Shown in pieces: positions 56,401 to 63,936 of a stretch of DNA of 64,000 bases (positions within the stretch are counted from its first letter, which is position 1; every line of letters begins with the position of its first letter). Under the pieces are notes generated by a model, which was given only the letters and a program-made list of their open reading frames with translations, was not told the origin of the DNA and searched no databases. The DNA is from Gaiellasilicea sp963784895. Lineage in GTDB: Bacteria > Actinomycetota > Thermoleophilia > Gaiellales > Gaiellaceae. The DNA lies in contig CAWATM010000003.1 of assembly GCA_963784895.1 (NCBI GenBank), positions 34,291 to 98,290 of the forward strand. The letters run 5' to 3'. Made by a program: the position numbers and the translations under genes.

Positions 56401-56917
56401 CGCGGGGGTCGCCGTCGCGGCGACGATGGCGGTGTTCCTCCTGCCCGTGCTGCGCGCCGGCGACGCGAGCCGCGCCAGCGTGCTCCTGCTCGGTCTCGGC
56501 GTGCTCATGCTGGTCGTCGTCGTCGTACGCAGCCGGATCCTCGTCGCGCAGCGCGCGGGAGTGGCCCTGCGCCAGCGAGGATGGCCGCCCGGGATCGCGG
56601 CCGGCCTCACCGCGGCAGCCGCCGGGCTCGGCTGGGCGCCGCTTCCCGTCGTCGAGACGGACCGCCCCGCGCCGATGGTTCACTGGATCGGCCCGATCGT
56701 GGCCGGAGTCGCCGCCCTCTGCCTCCTGGCGCTCGGCGTCGGCCTCGAGGTGCCCACCACGAAGGCGCTCGGGACAGCCGCGCTCGTGATGACCGCATCG
56801 CTGCTGACGCCGATCGAGCCCCTCGACGGAGGCTTCGTCGCCAAGGGGCCTATAGGCGTGGCCGCCGGCCTCGCGCTGCTCGGCACTGCGGTCTTCCTGC
56901 TGCTCGGGCTCGCCTGA
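53444..56917 (+). CDS. Large TPR membrane protein with M50-like C-terminal segment
   Basis: 1157 residues: a short cytoplasmic N-terminus, one helix (LLAVCAVGLIAFPFAATVAA), and about 800 residues rich in helical repeats. The clearest TPRs are PLNPIFLQNLAVTLERLDLD, TWNDLGVLLAGQGRLTDAAD and ALGWFNLGVALDRMG. Six or so C-terminal helices follow, ending near LTPIEPLDGGFVAKGP. The LDGG block recalls the third motif of site-2 (M50) proteases, but no HExxH is found, so protease activity is unlikely. The start GTG 53444 is uncertain. It is on the same strand as, and 160 bases before, the caspase operon and probably senses or scaffolds for it. Confidence 0.7.
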   Translation: MCIQSPQTHAALDGDGISDASTDDRSSPAAGPVVPAASSGRRRLPFDPLLAVCAVGLIAFPFAATVAASRQPIAPAREPAAPTPTTRTGPTLRDVPAFSPGGPTAAAVAQGAVLTDLGAMRAALRAAMDKLFDRRQRAELERLLADGRAAFAFSQPEYPFRFERLDAVLNAALPSALDPRQTQAANDLGALLTLAAARFGGGDGAASDPLPTAAPLAFAILDRARAGGDCLPQLNLAFLLSTYERPLDAETAAEFGKAERSCADDPTPLWLLGQFQSQRAHLYLDLEDPEVVASAQAQLRRVLATFHRLERRFPGSAAGWSGEADAELRAAYELVERQPFSARSRFRRALTLYRRARALDPDPALAAGEARANAGLGLYGAAVGAQQRSLAGAARPAPLEARLVEYLERDGRFEAAAAAADSLAASARFPIGPGLFMRLPTDSHLPEENVDEALSLGSRRLLAVSLDLAPSLRPGLTNGVVLDLSFIPQYRHVDGVTGHARWCPGWAARRDLVLAGRARDALAALPERFTDIRPGGGEFECPTDGALAVPVLAGVAELEVGDRKAAVARLRRAGFDTGGRRPLGLLQDARQNMWRFAGRLDKARVAAEEWTRQVPTSAVAFDRAGEVAFLLKDYERAASLFGVSARLARSSAGTWSAAEAQGLLKRGTALELAGSYDEALAALVESDEVASRAYGVAVRTEADEVADLAAYLSYNARLQAGDTHLRARRYAAALDQYVAARERERDQPAIGPGEPLRRPEVLDNNQALVELRLGNREAALAAVHRALRADPLNPIFLQNLAVTLERLDLDQQAAAAYRAALDTDPTLFPTWNDLGVLLAGQGRLTDAADAFRRAVGIRPEYALGWFNLGVALDRMGLRHALASEGAFGRAFREDPELRDRKATFVADDATYFTTLDLSKPLPAKWEFSSTQERTPVAAAGLALALLFGLQFGRSALSPGIGGDAKRWLELGLDALKRLPSAFTSTAAGVAVAATMAVFLLPVLRAGDASRASVLLLGLGVLMLVVVVVRSRILVAQRAGVALRQRGWPPGIAAGLTAAAAGLGWAPLPVVETDRPAPMVHWIGPIVAGVAALCLLALGVGLEVPTTKALGTAALVMTASLLTPIEPLDGGFVAKGPIGVAAGLALLGTAVFLLLGLA

Positions 56918-56933
56918 CACCGGACAGGTTTCG

Positions 56934-56962
56934 TTGACAGTCGCCCCCGATCGTGAGAGTGT
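56934..56962 (+). promoter_or_regulatory. Promoter of the caspase operon
   Basis: TTGACA (56934-56939), a perfect -35, is followed after 17 bases by GAGTGT (56957-56962), a moderate -10. It lies 17 bases after the TPR gene stop and 115 bases before the first caspase start. This is the best sigma-70-like promoter seen in the cluster. Confidence 0.55.
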
Positions 56963-57009
56963 CGCGCCGAGATCTGCGGCGCGGAAACTGGACGACCGGA
57001 GGAGAACCG

Positions 57010-57093
57010 ATGACCCTTCCGATCCCGAGACCGGGCCGCGAGACGGCGCCAACCCGACCCCGACACCGGTGGACTGATGGCTCCGCAAGGTGA
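57010..57093 (+). CDS. Possible 27-codon leader peptide
   Basis: ATG 57010 has a better ribosome site (GGAGGAG, 5-6 bases before) than the caspase start itself. The frame encodes 27 residues rich in Pro and Arg and ends at TGA 57091-57093, 17 bases inside the caspase gene. It might act by translational coupling. It may instead be the true start of the caspase gene with one base lost. Confidence 0.25.
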   Translation: MTLPIPRPGRETAPTRPRHRWTDGSAR

Positions 57094-57919
57094 GTCACTC
57101 CACATCGGCGTCAACAAGGTCGACCCGGCCCATTACAACGGCTGGGAGGGGACGCTGCGCGCGTGCGAGTTCGACGCCGAGGACATGCGTGCGTTGGCGG
57201 TGGGCAAGGGGTTCACAGCGTCGATCCTGCTCACGCAGGAGGCGACCGCTGCAGCCGTCACGGCGGGGATCGCGGCGGCCGCCGACCGGCTGGCGGAGAG
57301 CGACATCTTCTTCCTCAGCTACTCGGGGCACGGTGGGCAGGTGCCGGATCTGAACAGTGACGACGACGCCGACGACAAGGACGAGACGTGGGTTCTCTAC
57401 GACCGCCAGCTCGTCGACGACGAGCTGTACGCGCTGTTCGCGCGCTTCAAGCCGGGCGTACGGATCTTCATGCTCTCCGACAGCTGCCACAGCGGCTCGG
57501 TCGCGAAGGACATCTTCGACGCCGCGGTTCCCCACGTCGTCGAGGAGGCGATGGTCGACACGCCAGAGCCGCGGACGAAGGATCTGCCGCGCGAGGTTCA
57601 GGACGACACGTACCGCGCGAACTCGGCCGAGTACGACCGGATCCAGAGCGAGAACACGAGCGGGGAGCAGCAGGAGCTCGGCGCGAGCCTGCTGTTGCTC
57701 TCCGGTTGCCAGGACAACCAACTCTCGCTCGACGGTGACCGCAACGGCCTTTTCACCCAGCAGCTCCTCGCCATCTGGGCCGGAGGCGCCTGGGCCGGCG
57801 GCTACGTCCCGTTTCACAAGGCGATTGGGGCCAAGATGCCGCCGACGCAGAGCCCGAACTACTTCAAGGCCGGCGTTCCGAACCTGGCATTCGAGGAGCA
57901 GACGCCCTTCACGATCTGA
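57077..57919 (+). CDS. Caspase-family (metacaspase-type, C14) peptidase
   Basis: A 280-residue single-domain peptidase. The catalytic His is in FFLSYSGHGGQVPDLNSDDD and the catalytic Cys in FMLSDSCHSGSVAKD, with the acidic loop (DDDADDKDETWVLYD) in the place typical for type I metacaspases. The N-terminal strand is LHIGVNKVDPAHYNGWEG and a second loop is LLLLSGCQDNQLSLDGDRNG, ending near FTQQLLAIWAGG. Metacaspases cut after Arg or Lys. There is no prodomain, signal or membrane segment. It is followed after 21 bases by the LCAT-like hydrolase, and a second caspase lies downstream. The start lacks its own ribosome site. Confidence 0.88.
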   Translation: MAPQGESLHIGVNKVDPAHYNGWEGTLRACEFDAEDMRALAVGKGFTASILLTQEATAAAVTAGIAAAADRLAESDIFFLSYSGHGGQVPDLNSDDDADDKDETWVLYDRQLVDDELYALFARFKPGVRIFMLSDSCHSGSVAKDIFDAAVPHVVEEAMVDTPEPRTKDLPREVQDDTYRANSAEYDRIQSENTSGEQQELGASLLLLSGCQDNQLSLDGDRNGLFTQQLLAIWAGGAWAGGYVPFHKAIGAKMPPTQSPNYFKAGVPNLAFEEQTPFTI

Positions 57920-57940
57920 CCACGCTAAGGGAGGCCACTC

Positions 57941-59323
57941 ATGCCGCCGAGATACCTGATGCGCGATGTGATCGTCTGCATCCCGGGCATCACCGGGAGC
58001 GTCCTGCGCAAGGACGGGAAGGACGTTTGGAACATCTCCGGCGGAGCGGTGTTCAACGCCCTGCTCTCGCTGGGCAAGAGCATCAAGCAGATGAAGCTCG
58101 AGGACGATCCGATCGACGTCGACGACATCGACGGGATCAAGGCGACGTCGGTGATCCGCGACGTCCAGCTGATCCCCGGCCTCTGGAAGATCGACGGCTA
58201 CACGAAGATGATGAAGCACATCGAGGCGACCTTCGACGTCACGCGCGGCAAGAACCTGTTCGAGTTCCCGTACGACTGGCGCCGCGACAACCGCGTCGCC
58301 GCGCGGCAGCTCTCGGAGAAGGCGGCCGGCTGGCTGAAGGCCTGGCGGCAGTCGTCGGGCGCCGAGGACGCAAAGCTGATCATCGTCGGCCACTCGATGG
58401 GCGGGCTCGTCGCCCGCTACTACATCGAGTGCCTCGAAGGGTGGAAGCAGACGCGGCGACTGGTCACCTTCGGGACGCCGTACGCCGGCTCGATGTACTC
58501 GCTCGGCACGCTCGTCAACGGCAAGAAGATCAAGTTCTTCGACCTGACCGACCTCGCACGGACGCTGACCGCGCTCTACCAGCTGCTACCGATCTATAAG
58601 TGCTACGACGGCGGGGACGGGACGCTGGTGCGCGTGACCGAGGCGCAGATCAAGCACCTCGACACGGCAAGGACCAAGAGCGCCTTCGTGTTCCACGAGC
58701 AGATCCGCACGGCGGTCGAGTCGAACCTCGCGATCCCCGCCTATGCGGACAACCGCTACGACCTCCGCCCGATCGTCGGGATCGAGCAGCCGACCGCGCA
58801 GTCCGCGTCGCGCGACGGCGACCGCGTCAAGCTCATCCAACGGCGCGGCGACGAGGACGCCAAGGGCGACGGCACCGTCCCGCGCCCGTCAGGGACGCCG
58901 CGCGAGTTCGAGCGGCTCGAGAACGCGATCTACTCGCCGGAGAAACATGCGTCGCTCCAGAACGACGACGACGTGCTCTTCCAGCTGACTGGGATCCTGA
59001 CCACGGCAGAGTTCGATCCCGCCAACTGGAAGGCCGGGGTGCCGAAGATCGGGCTGTCGATGGACGTCGCGGATACGGTCGAGCCGTCGGAGTCGATCCA
59101 CGTCCGTGCGCAGCCGCAGGGCGACCCCGGCAGCGCCCTGGTCGCGATCGCGGAGAACGTCGAGACCGGCGAGGAGATCGAGCGGCAGCAGCTCCTGGCG
59201 GGCGACGACGGCTGGCACACGGCCGAGCTCGGCCCGTTCCCCGAGGGCGCCTACCGGGTGTCCGCCGTCGGCACCGGGGTCGAACCGGTGACCGACCTCG
59301 TCACGGTCATCGCCGAGGAGTGA
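57941..59323 (+). CDS. LCAT-like alpha/beta hydrolase (phospholipase/acyltransferase)
   Basis: The 460-residue protein opens RDVIVCIPGITGSVLRKDGK, the first strand and oxyanion region of the lecithin:cholesterol acyltransferase family. The nucleophile is Ser in KLIIVGHSMGGLVARYYIEC, FEFPYDWRRDN is the family-specific FPYDWR block, and the Asp and His are probably in GDGTVPRPSG and EKHASLQND. A C-terminal beta domain (about residues 370-460) follows. Such enzymes attack ester bonds of phospholipids, so it may damage membranes when released by the caspases. GGGAGG precedes the ATG. It overlaps the next caspase gene by 4 bases (GTGA). Confidence 0.85.
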   Translation: MPPRYLMRDVIVCIPGITGSVLRKDGKDVWNISGGAVFNALLSLGKSIKQMKLEDDPIDVDDIDGIKATSVIRDVQLIPGLWKIDGYTKMMKHIEATFDVTRGKNLFEFPYDWRRDNRVAARQLSEKAAGWLKAWRQSSGAEDAKLIIVGHSMGGLVARYYIECLEGWKQTRRLVTFGTPYAGSMYSLGTLVNGKKIKFFDLTDLARTLTALYQLLPIYKCYDGGDGTLVRVTEAQIKHLDTARTKSAFVFHEQIRTAVESNLAIPAYADNRYDLRPIVGIEQPTAQSASRDGDRVKLIQRRGDEDAKGDGTVPRPSGTPREFERLENAIYSPEKHASLQNDDDVLFQLTGILTTAEFDPANWKAGVPKIGLSMDVADTVEPSESIHVRAQPQGDPGSALVAIAENVETGEEIERQQLLAGDDGWHTAELGPFPEGAYRVSAVGTGVEPVTDLVTVIAEE

Positions 59324-60663
59324 ACTGGGCGGTCGTCGTCGGCGTCGACAGGTACTGGTCCGACCAGGCCAGCCTGCGCGGCGCCGTCAACGACGCGCTC
59401 TCGATGCGGACGTGGTTGCTCGATCCGGCCGGTGGCAACGTCCCCGAAAACCAGCTCCTACTGCTCCTCTCGCCCCGGGATGGGGTCGTCCCGGATGTCA
59501 AGTCGATCGAGGCGACCAAGGACAACATCAACCTCGCGATCAACGATCTGATGCTGATCAGCAAGGGGGAGGGCGAGCGGCTCTACTTCTACTTCTCCGG
59601 TCACGGACTGACCGCGCGCGTGGCGAACCGCGACGAGAACGCGCTCGTCACGAGCGGCTTCAACGCGGTCAACACCGATCACTCGATCGCGCTCCGGTCG
59701 CTGTGGGAGTTCTTCGAGACGACGCAGTTCCGCGACCAGTTCTTCTTCGTCGACGCCTGCCGGAACGTCCCGGCGTGGGAGAAGCACGAGTTCGAGATCG
59801 GTCGCTGGACGCTCCCGCGCAGCCGCGATCCCGGCAAGCCGCCCGTGCAGCAGTTCATCCTCTATGCGACGTCGCCTGGGCTGAAGGCGGTCGAGGTGCG
59901 CGACATCCCCGGCGCCGAGCACGGTGCGTTCACCCAAGCCCTCCTCGACGGCCTCGACGGCCAAGGTGCGGCGAAGGCCTGGTCGTGGGAGCGCGAGAAC
60001 TACGAGGTTCGGTGGGACCGGCTCGTCGACTACGTCCGGAAGCGCGTCGAGGCCGAGAAGCGTGAAGCCGGAGACGCGGGCGGCCTGCTCCAGGTCCCGC
60101 AGGACACAGGGAGCCGCGGCGTCGCCGGCCGTGACCGCGACGCCGTGATCGTCTCGCTCCCCGCCAAAGTCGTTCGACCCCGAGCGGCTCGAGGTGCAGC
60201 TCGAGCCGGACAGCGTGTATCCGAAGGCAGGAGTCGTCGTGCTCAATGCGATCGGCGCTACCGTCGCGGAGGCGGTCCGGCTGACGGGGAGCGTCGTCAC
60301 CTTCGAGCTGCCGCCCAGGACCTACGCGCTCCGGGCGGTCGCCCCCGACTTCAAGGACGGATTGCTGCAGCCTCCGGTCGACCTCTACGGACCGGTCGAG
60401 CGCCAGCTCATCTCCCTCCGCCCGCTGGAGGAAGAGAGCACGGTGTCGCCCACGGTCGTAGAGCCGAAGCCGGACCCGCGGATCGAGGTGCCGCCTCCCG
60501 ACCCGCTCACGGTGATCGAGGTCCGCGACGAGACGGGAGACGTGAAGGCGGTCTGGCGGGCAGCGTCCGAGTTGCCGCCCGTGACGCCCGGCTTCTATCG
60601 CCTTCGCCTCGTCGGACCGGAGGCATCGTCCGAGGAGCAGTTCGTGACGCTGACGCCGGGTGA
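59320..60663 (+). CDS. Second caspase-domain protein, N-terminal part before a frameshift
   Basis: GTG 59320 overlaps the hydrolase stop. The protein starts NWAVVVGVDRYWSDQASLRG, has the catalytic His in RLYFYFSGHGLTARV and Cys in QFFFVDACRNVPAW, and then FILYATSPGLKAVEV and GAFTQALLDGLDG, a C14 caspase domain of about 240 residues. Beyond about 60162 the frame turns into Arg-rich nonsense that runs to 60663. The sensible continuation (KSFDPERLEVQLEPD) is one frame over. Removing one C of the CCCC run at 60159-60162 joins both parts into a protein of about 813 residues. The second half is listed next. Confidence 0.8.
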   Translation: MNWAVVVGVDRYWSDQASLRGAVNDALSMRTWLLDPAGGNVPENQLLLLLSPRDGVVPDVKSIEATKDNINLAINDLMLISKGEGERLYFYFSGHGLTARVANRDENALVTSGFNAVNTDHSIALRSLWEFFETTQFRDQFFFVDACRNVPAWEKHEFEIGRWTLPRSRDPGKPPVQQFILYATSPGLKAVEVRDIPGAEHGAFTQALLDGLDGQGAAKAWSWERENYEVRWDRLVDYVRKRVEAEKREAGDAGGLLQVPQDTGSRGVAGRDRDAVIVSLPAKVVRPRAARGAARAGQRVSEGRSRRAQCDRRYRRGGGPADGERRHLRAAAQDLRAPGGRPRLQGRIAAASGRPLRTGRAPAHLPPPAGGREHGVAHGRRAEAGPADRGAASRPAHGDRGPRRDGRREGGLAGSVRVAARDARLLSPSPRRTGGIVRGAVRDADAG

Positions 60664-61762
60664 GACCGAGAAGGTCGAGTTCGCAGGCTCGCCCGCCGCC
60701 CCGTTCGTCGCCGAGCTCGGCCGGGCGGTCGGGGCGGCGACAGGCCCCGGCGAGACGTTCGTGGTCGAAGGCCTCGAGCCGATCGCCTGGGCCGAACCGG
60801 CGACGTTCGTCACGCTCGCGGTCGCAGCGGCGATCGACGCGGGCTCTGCGTCCGAGGACGCCGCGTCGAGCGGGTTGCGCGCCCTCGGCATCGAGCTCCC
60901 AGCCGCACCTCTCGACGAGGAGGCGACCGCCGGAGTCGCCGTCTGCGTGGTCGCATCCGGGACGGGGGAGGGTGCCGACGCAATCGGGGACGTGCGGCTG
61001 CGGCTGTGGCCGGCAGGCGAGGCCGTTCCACCCGACGACTGGGCGGTCGGGCTCGACGTCGCCCGACGGGGGCTGGGCATGCACGCGACGAGGGTCAAGC
61101 CGGGTCCGTACTGGCTCTCGCTCGAGCGCGGCGAAAAGACGCCGCCGGTGATCTCGCTCACCGTCCTCAACGGCCGCCTGGCGACGCTCGTCGCGCAGGT
61201 CGAGCCGGAAGGAATCCGCCTCTACCAGTACCACCCCGCCCTCGAGGCCACGCGTGCGCCAACACCAGCGGCGCTGCGGCGGCTCGAATACCTCGAGCGG
61301 TCGTTGCTCGGCGGCCACCTCGACGCGGCGAAGCCGCTGGCAATCGAGATCGCAGAGACAGCGGCGGACGATCCGTTCGCCGGGTGCCTCTGCGGCTACG
61401 TGCTGCTCAGGCTGGGGATGTTCGACGAGTTGAACAAGGTGATTGAGAAGGTCGTCACGGTCGCGCCCGGTCTGAGCGACATCTACATCCTTCGCGGGGA
61501 GCACGCCGCGGCGACGGGTGGGACTGTAGGGCGGCAGTCGTTCGCCGACGCGACCGCGACCGGGATCCCGGCGTTCGCGGAGGGTCTCACGCGCCTCGTC
61601 GAGGGTCTGCGCGCCCACGACCTCATGCATCCGAGGGGGTCGATCGTCAGGCACCTGTTCCAACGGCACGTGCGCGGCTCGATGTGGTCGATCTTCACGC
61701 CGCGCCGGTTCGAGCCGGGAACGCTGATCGTCACCGGAGCCGATACCGGCTTCGAGGCGTAA
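60194..61762 (+). CDS. C-terminal part of the second caspase protein
   Basis: The coding frame is open from 60152 to 61762; ATG-like initiation at 60194 would be GTG, but the segment most likely continues the caspase gene upstream after a one-base insertion. It contains two or three beta-sandwich-like units (VYPKAGVVVLNAIGATVAEA, LTVIEVRDETGDVKAVWRAA, PPVTPGFYRLRLVGPEA) and a mixed region (VRLRLWPAGEAVPPDDW). The helical end is TPR-like (AALRRLEYLERSLLGGHLDA, FAGCLCGYVLLRLGMFDELN, GLSDIYILRGEHAAATG). Such parts usually recognise partners or substrates. If expressed alone it would be a separate adaptor. AGGGGAGG for the next gene starts at its stop codon. Confidence 0.65.
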   Translation: MQLEPDSVYPKAGVVVLNAIGATVAEAVRLTGSVVTFELPPRTYALRAVAPDFKDGLLQPPVDLYGPVERQLISLRPLEEESTVSPTVVEPKPDPRIEVPPPDPLTVIEVRDETGDVKAVWRAASELPPVTPGFYRLRLVGPEASSEEQFVTLTPGETEKVEFAGSPAAPFVAELGRAVGAATGPGETFVVEGLEPIAWAEPATFVTLAVAAAIDAGSASEDAASSGLRALGIELPAAPLDEEATAGVAVCVVASGTGEGADAIGDVRLRLWPAGEAVPPDDWAVGLDVARRGLGMHATRVKPGPYWLSLERGEKTPPVISLTVLNGRLATLVAQVEPEGIRLYQYHPALEATRAPTPAALRRLEYLERSLLGGHLDAAKPLAIEIAETAADDPFAGCLCGYVLLRLGMFDELNKVIEKVVTVAPGLSDIYILRGEHAAATGGTVGRQSFADATATGIPAFAEGLTRLVEGLRAHDLMHPRGSIVRHLFQRHVRGSMWSIFTPRRFEPGTLIVTGADTGFEA

Positions 61763-61773
61763 GGGGAGGTTCG

Positions 61774-62667
61774 GTGTTCGACTTCACCGCACTCGATGTC
61801 GCGCTCGGTCTGATCTTCGTCTACCTCGTGCTCGCGCTCGTCTGTTCCGCGCTGAACGAGACGATCTCGAGCATCTTCAGCTGGCGCGCGGCCTTCCTGC
61901 GCGAGGGCGTCGCCAACCTGCTCGACCCCGAGGATCACGGCAACGGGCAGGGGCTCACGCAGAAGCTCTACTCCCATCCGGTCCTGAATGCACTGATCCG
62001 CCCCGTCTCACCGAGGGGGAAGCAGCGCTACCCCGCCTACCTCCCGGCGCGTGCGTTCGCGTCCGCCCTGCTCGACTTCGACGGCACGGGAACGAAACGC
62101 TCCGTCGAGGACGCGATCAACGCAGTTCCGAGCGCGCCGGCGCGCAAGGCGCTGATGACGCTCTGGCTCGATGCGAACGGCGACGCCGTTGCGTTCCGGC
62201 GCGCGGTCGAGTCCTGGTTCGACGACGCGATGGAACGAGTCTCGGGGTGGTACCGGCGCCGCATCCATCTCGTGACGTGGCTGCTCGCGATCGCGGTTGC
62301 GGTCGTGCTGAACGTCGACACGGTCCGCATCGCGGACCAGCTCTGGACGGACGAGACCGTCCGCGCCGCGATCGTCGCGCACGCGGAGAGTCCGCCTTCG
62401 TCCGCGACGGAGCCTCCACCGGTCACCGCCGTCGCGACGAGCGTCGACAGGCTCGAGGAGCTGGAGCTCCCGATCGGCTGGTCGGCAGAGAAGCAGCCGG
62501 ACGACGGCTGGGATTGGTTCCTGACCGTATGGCGGAAGGCGATCGGATTGCTGCTGACCGCTGCCGCGGTCACCCTCGGGGCGCCCTTCTGGTTCGACCT
62601 GCTCGGCAAGGTTGCGCGCGTGCGCTCTGCCGGCGCCCGGCCCGAGCAGGCCGAGAAGCAAGCCTAG
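61774..62667 (+). CDS. Three-helix membrane protein of the caspase operon
   Basis: A 297-residue protein with an N-terminal helix (LDVALGLIFVYLVLALVCSA) and the block NETISSIFSWRAAFLREGVA. A cytoplasmic-looking region follows (RYPAYLPARAFASALLDFDG), with a helix near residue 165 (LVTWLLAIAVAVVLNV), an outer loop of about 80 residues, and a last helix pair (AIGLLLTAAAVTLGAPFWFD). The N-terminal pattern recurs in membrane proteins of unknown function next to conflict genes, from memory. AAGGGGAGG precedes GTG 61774. It is the last gene of the operon and may be its membrane effector or anchor. Confidence 0.7.
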   Translation: MFDFTALDVALGLIFVYLVLALVCSALNETISSIFSWRAAFLREGVANLLDPEDHGNGQGLTQKLYSHPVLNALIRPVSPRGKQRYPAYLPARAFASALLDFDGTGTKRSVEDAINAVPSAPARKALMTLWLDANGDAVAFRRAVESWFDDAMERVSGWYRRRIHLVTWLLAIAVAVVLNVDTVRIADQLWTDETVRAAIVAHAESPPSSATEPPPVTAVATSVDRLEELELPIGWSAEKQPDDGWDWFLTVWRKAIGLLLTAAAVTLGAPFWFDLLGKVARVRSAGARPEQAEKQA

Positions 62668-62698
62668 AGACCGGCTTGGGCGACGTCGGAACCACCAC

Positions 62699-63715
62699 TC
62701 ACGCGAACAGCGCGCTCACCGCCGCGGCAACGACCGGAGCCAAGACGGCCAGCGACCCCTGAAGCGACGTCAGCGGCCCACCGACGCGGAGCGTCGCGTT
62801 GAGCTCCTTCGTCAACGACAAGTCGGACGATCGAAACCCGACGGTTCCAGGACGCGGTCCGCTCTCGGCCAGCTGCCGCTCCACCTCATTGGTGATCAGC
62901 CGTGTGGTCTCCGCCGCCCAGCGTTGGTGCACGGGCACGTAGACCGCGCCGAGCACGAGAGCGAAGATCGAGCCCCAGAGCAGGATGACGATGCTCGGGA
63001 GACCCTCGCCGCCGGGAAGCGTCGCGATCGCCTGCCACCGAGCAGCGGTCGTGAGAATGCCAAGTGCGAGGACTGCGCCGATCATGCTGACGAGCTGGCG
63101 CATTCTCGAGCCGAGCCGTGCGACATCATGGAGGTCGAGAGCGGGCCGGGTCGAGAGCGTGTGCCAGATCAAGACAAGGCCGGTGAGCGCAGGAAGCATC
63201 AACAGGCCGATGAGTGGCGGGATCCAGGTCAGCTGTGGCCCGTGGAGATCGTCGAACTCACTCAACGTGCTGGGAATGAACCGGAACAGCGCGAAGGGGA
63301 GCGCGACGAGAACCGCGGTCCCGGCGCAGCGGGCGACCAGGCCGGCGCTCCAGCGAGGGCTCAACTCCTTGCTGATGCCGATCGACCGCGCCGCGACGAC
63401 CGCCGCGAAGCCTGCCGTGGCTGCGAACAACGTCATCCAGACGATGAGCGCAGATTTCGCCTCGAGCTCGCTCGATCCCTCCGCCACGAACCGTCCGCCG
63501 CCCGTCGCCCGACGCCGCTCCGCGAGTTCCTCTCGCACGGCGTCGAAGGAGCTCGACTCGCAGCCTCGGAGCACCGTCTCGTCCTCGCGACCCGCAATCT
63601 CGGCGCTCTCGCGGAAACACCCAGTGGACGCCGACGATTCGAGCTGCCAGAGGACGAGCCCGGCCGTGCTCAGGCCGAGCAGGATGGCGAGGACGTAGCT
63701 GCGGCCGGCCGTCAC
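62699..63715 (-). CDS. Multi-helix membrane protein, function unknown
   Basis: A 338-residue protein with an N-terminal helix (YVLAILLGLSTAGLVLWQL), an outer loop with two Cys (TGCFRESAEIAGREDE, VLRGCESSS) that may pair, and about six more helices (SALIVWMTLFAATAGFAAVV, GTAVLVALPFALFRF, IPPLIGLLMLPALTGLVLIW, VSMIGAVLALGIL, IVILLWGSIFALVLGAVYV). It ends with a helix at the C-terminus (LAVLAPVVAAAVSALF). It converges on the caspase operon with a 31-base gap and is thus not part of it. I do not recognise a family. Confidence 0.65.
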   Translation of the reverse strand: MTAGRSYVLAILLGLSTAGLVLWQLESSASTGCFRESAEIAGREDETVLRGCESSSFDAVREELAERRRATGGGRFVAEGSSELEAKSALIVWMTLFAATAGFAAVVAARSIGISKELSPRWSAGLVARCAGTAVLVALPFALFRFIPSTLSEFDDLHGPQLTWIPPLIGLLMLPALTGLVLIWHTLSTRPALDLHDVARLGSRMRQLVSMIGAVLALGILTTAARWQAIATLPGGEGLPSIVILLWGSIFALVLGAVYVPVHQRWAAETTRLITNEVERQLAESGPRPGTVGFRSSDLSLTKELNATLRVGGPLTSLQGSLAVLAPVVAAAVSALFA

Positions 63716-63863
63716 CGCCGAGGCAGCCGCCCGGGTGTCGTCGGAGGATCGTGCTGTCCTCGGTTGCGTCGGAAGTACTTCCTCGAGATCGACGCTCGCC
63801 TACCGCAGCCGGCCAGGGCGCGAGCATCTTCCAAACCGCCCGGCGAGTCAAGCGGTGGTTCGA

Positions 63864-63936
63864 TGGGCCGTGCTGGGATCGAACCAGCGACCTTGGGATT
63901 AAAAGTCCCCTGCTCTACCAACTGAGCTAACGGCCC
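63864..63936 (-). tRNA. tRNA-Lys (anticodon UUU)
   Basis: Read on the minus strand: acceptor arm GGGCCGT pairs with its complement ACGGCCC, followed by A73. The D arm contains GCTCAGTTGGTAGAGC, the anticodon loop is CTTTTAA with anticodon TTT, and the T arm contains GCTGGTTCGATCCCAGC. The gene is 73 bases long and has no encoded CCA. One G-A mismatch closes the top of the anticodon stem. tRNA ends are frequent integration sites for mobile elements, and this one flanks the caspase cluster. Confidence 0.95.

Noticed and set aside
53444..62667. A CRISPR-guided caspase (Craspase-type) system
   Set aside because: There is no CRISPR array and no Cas7-11-like or other cas gene in the window.
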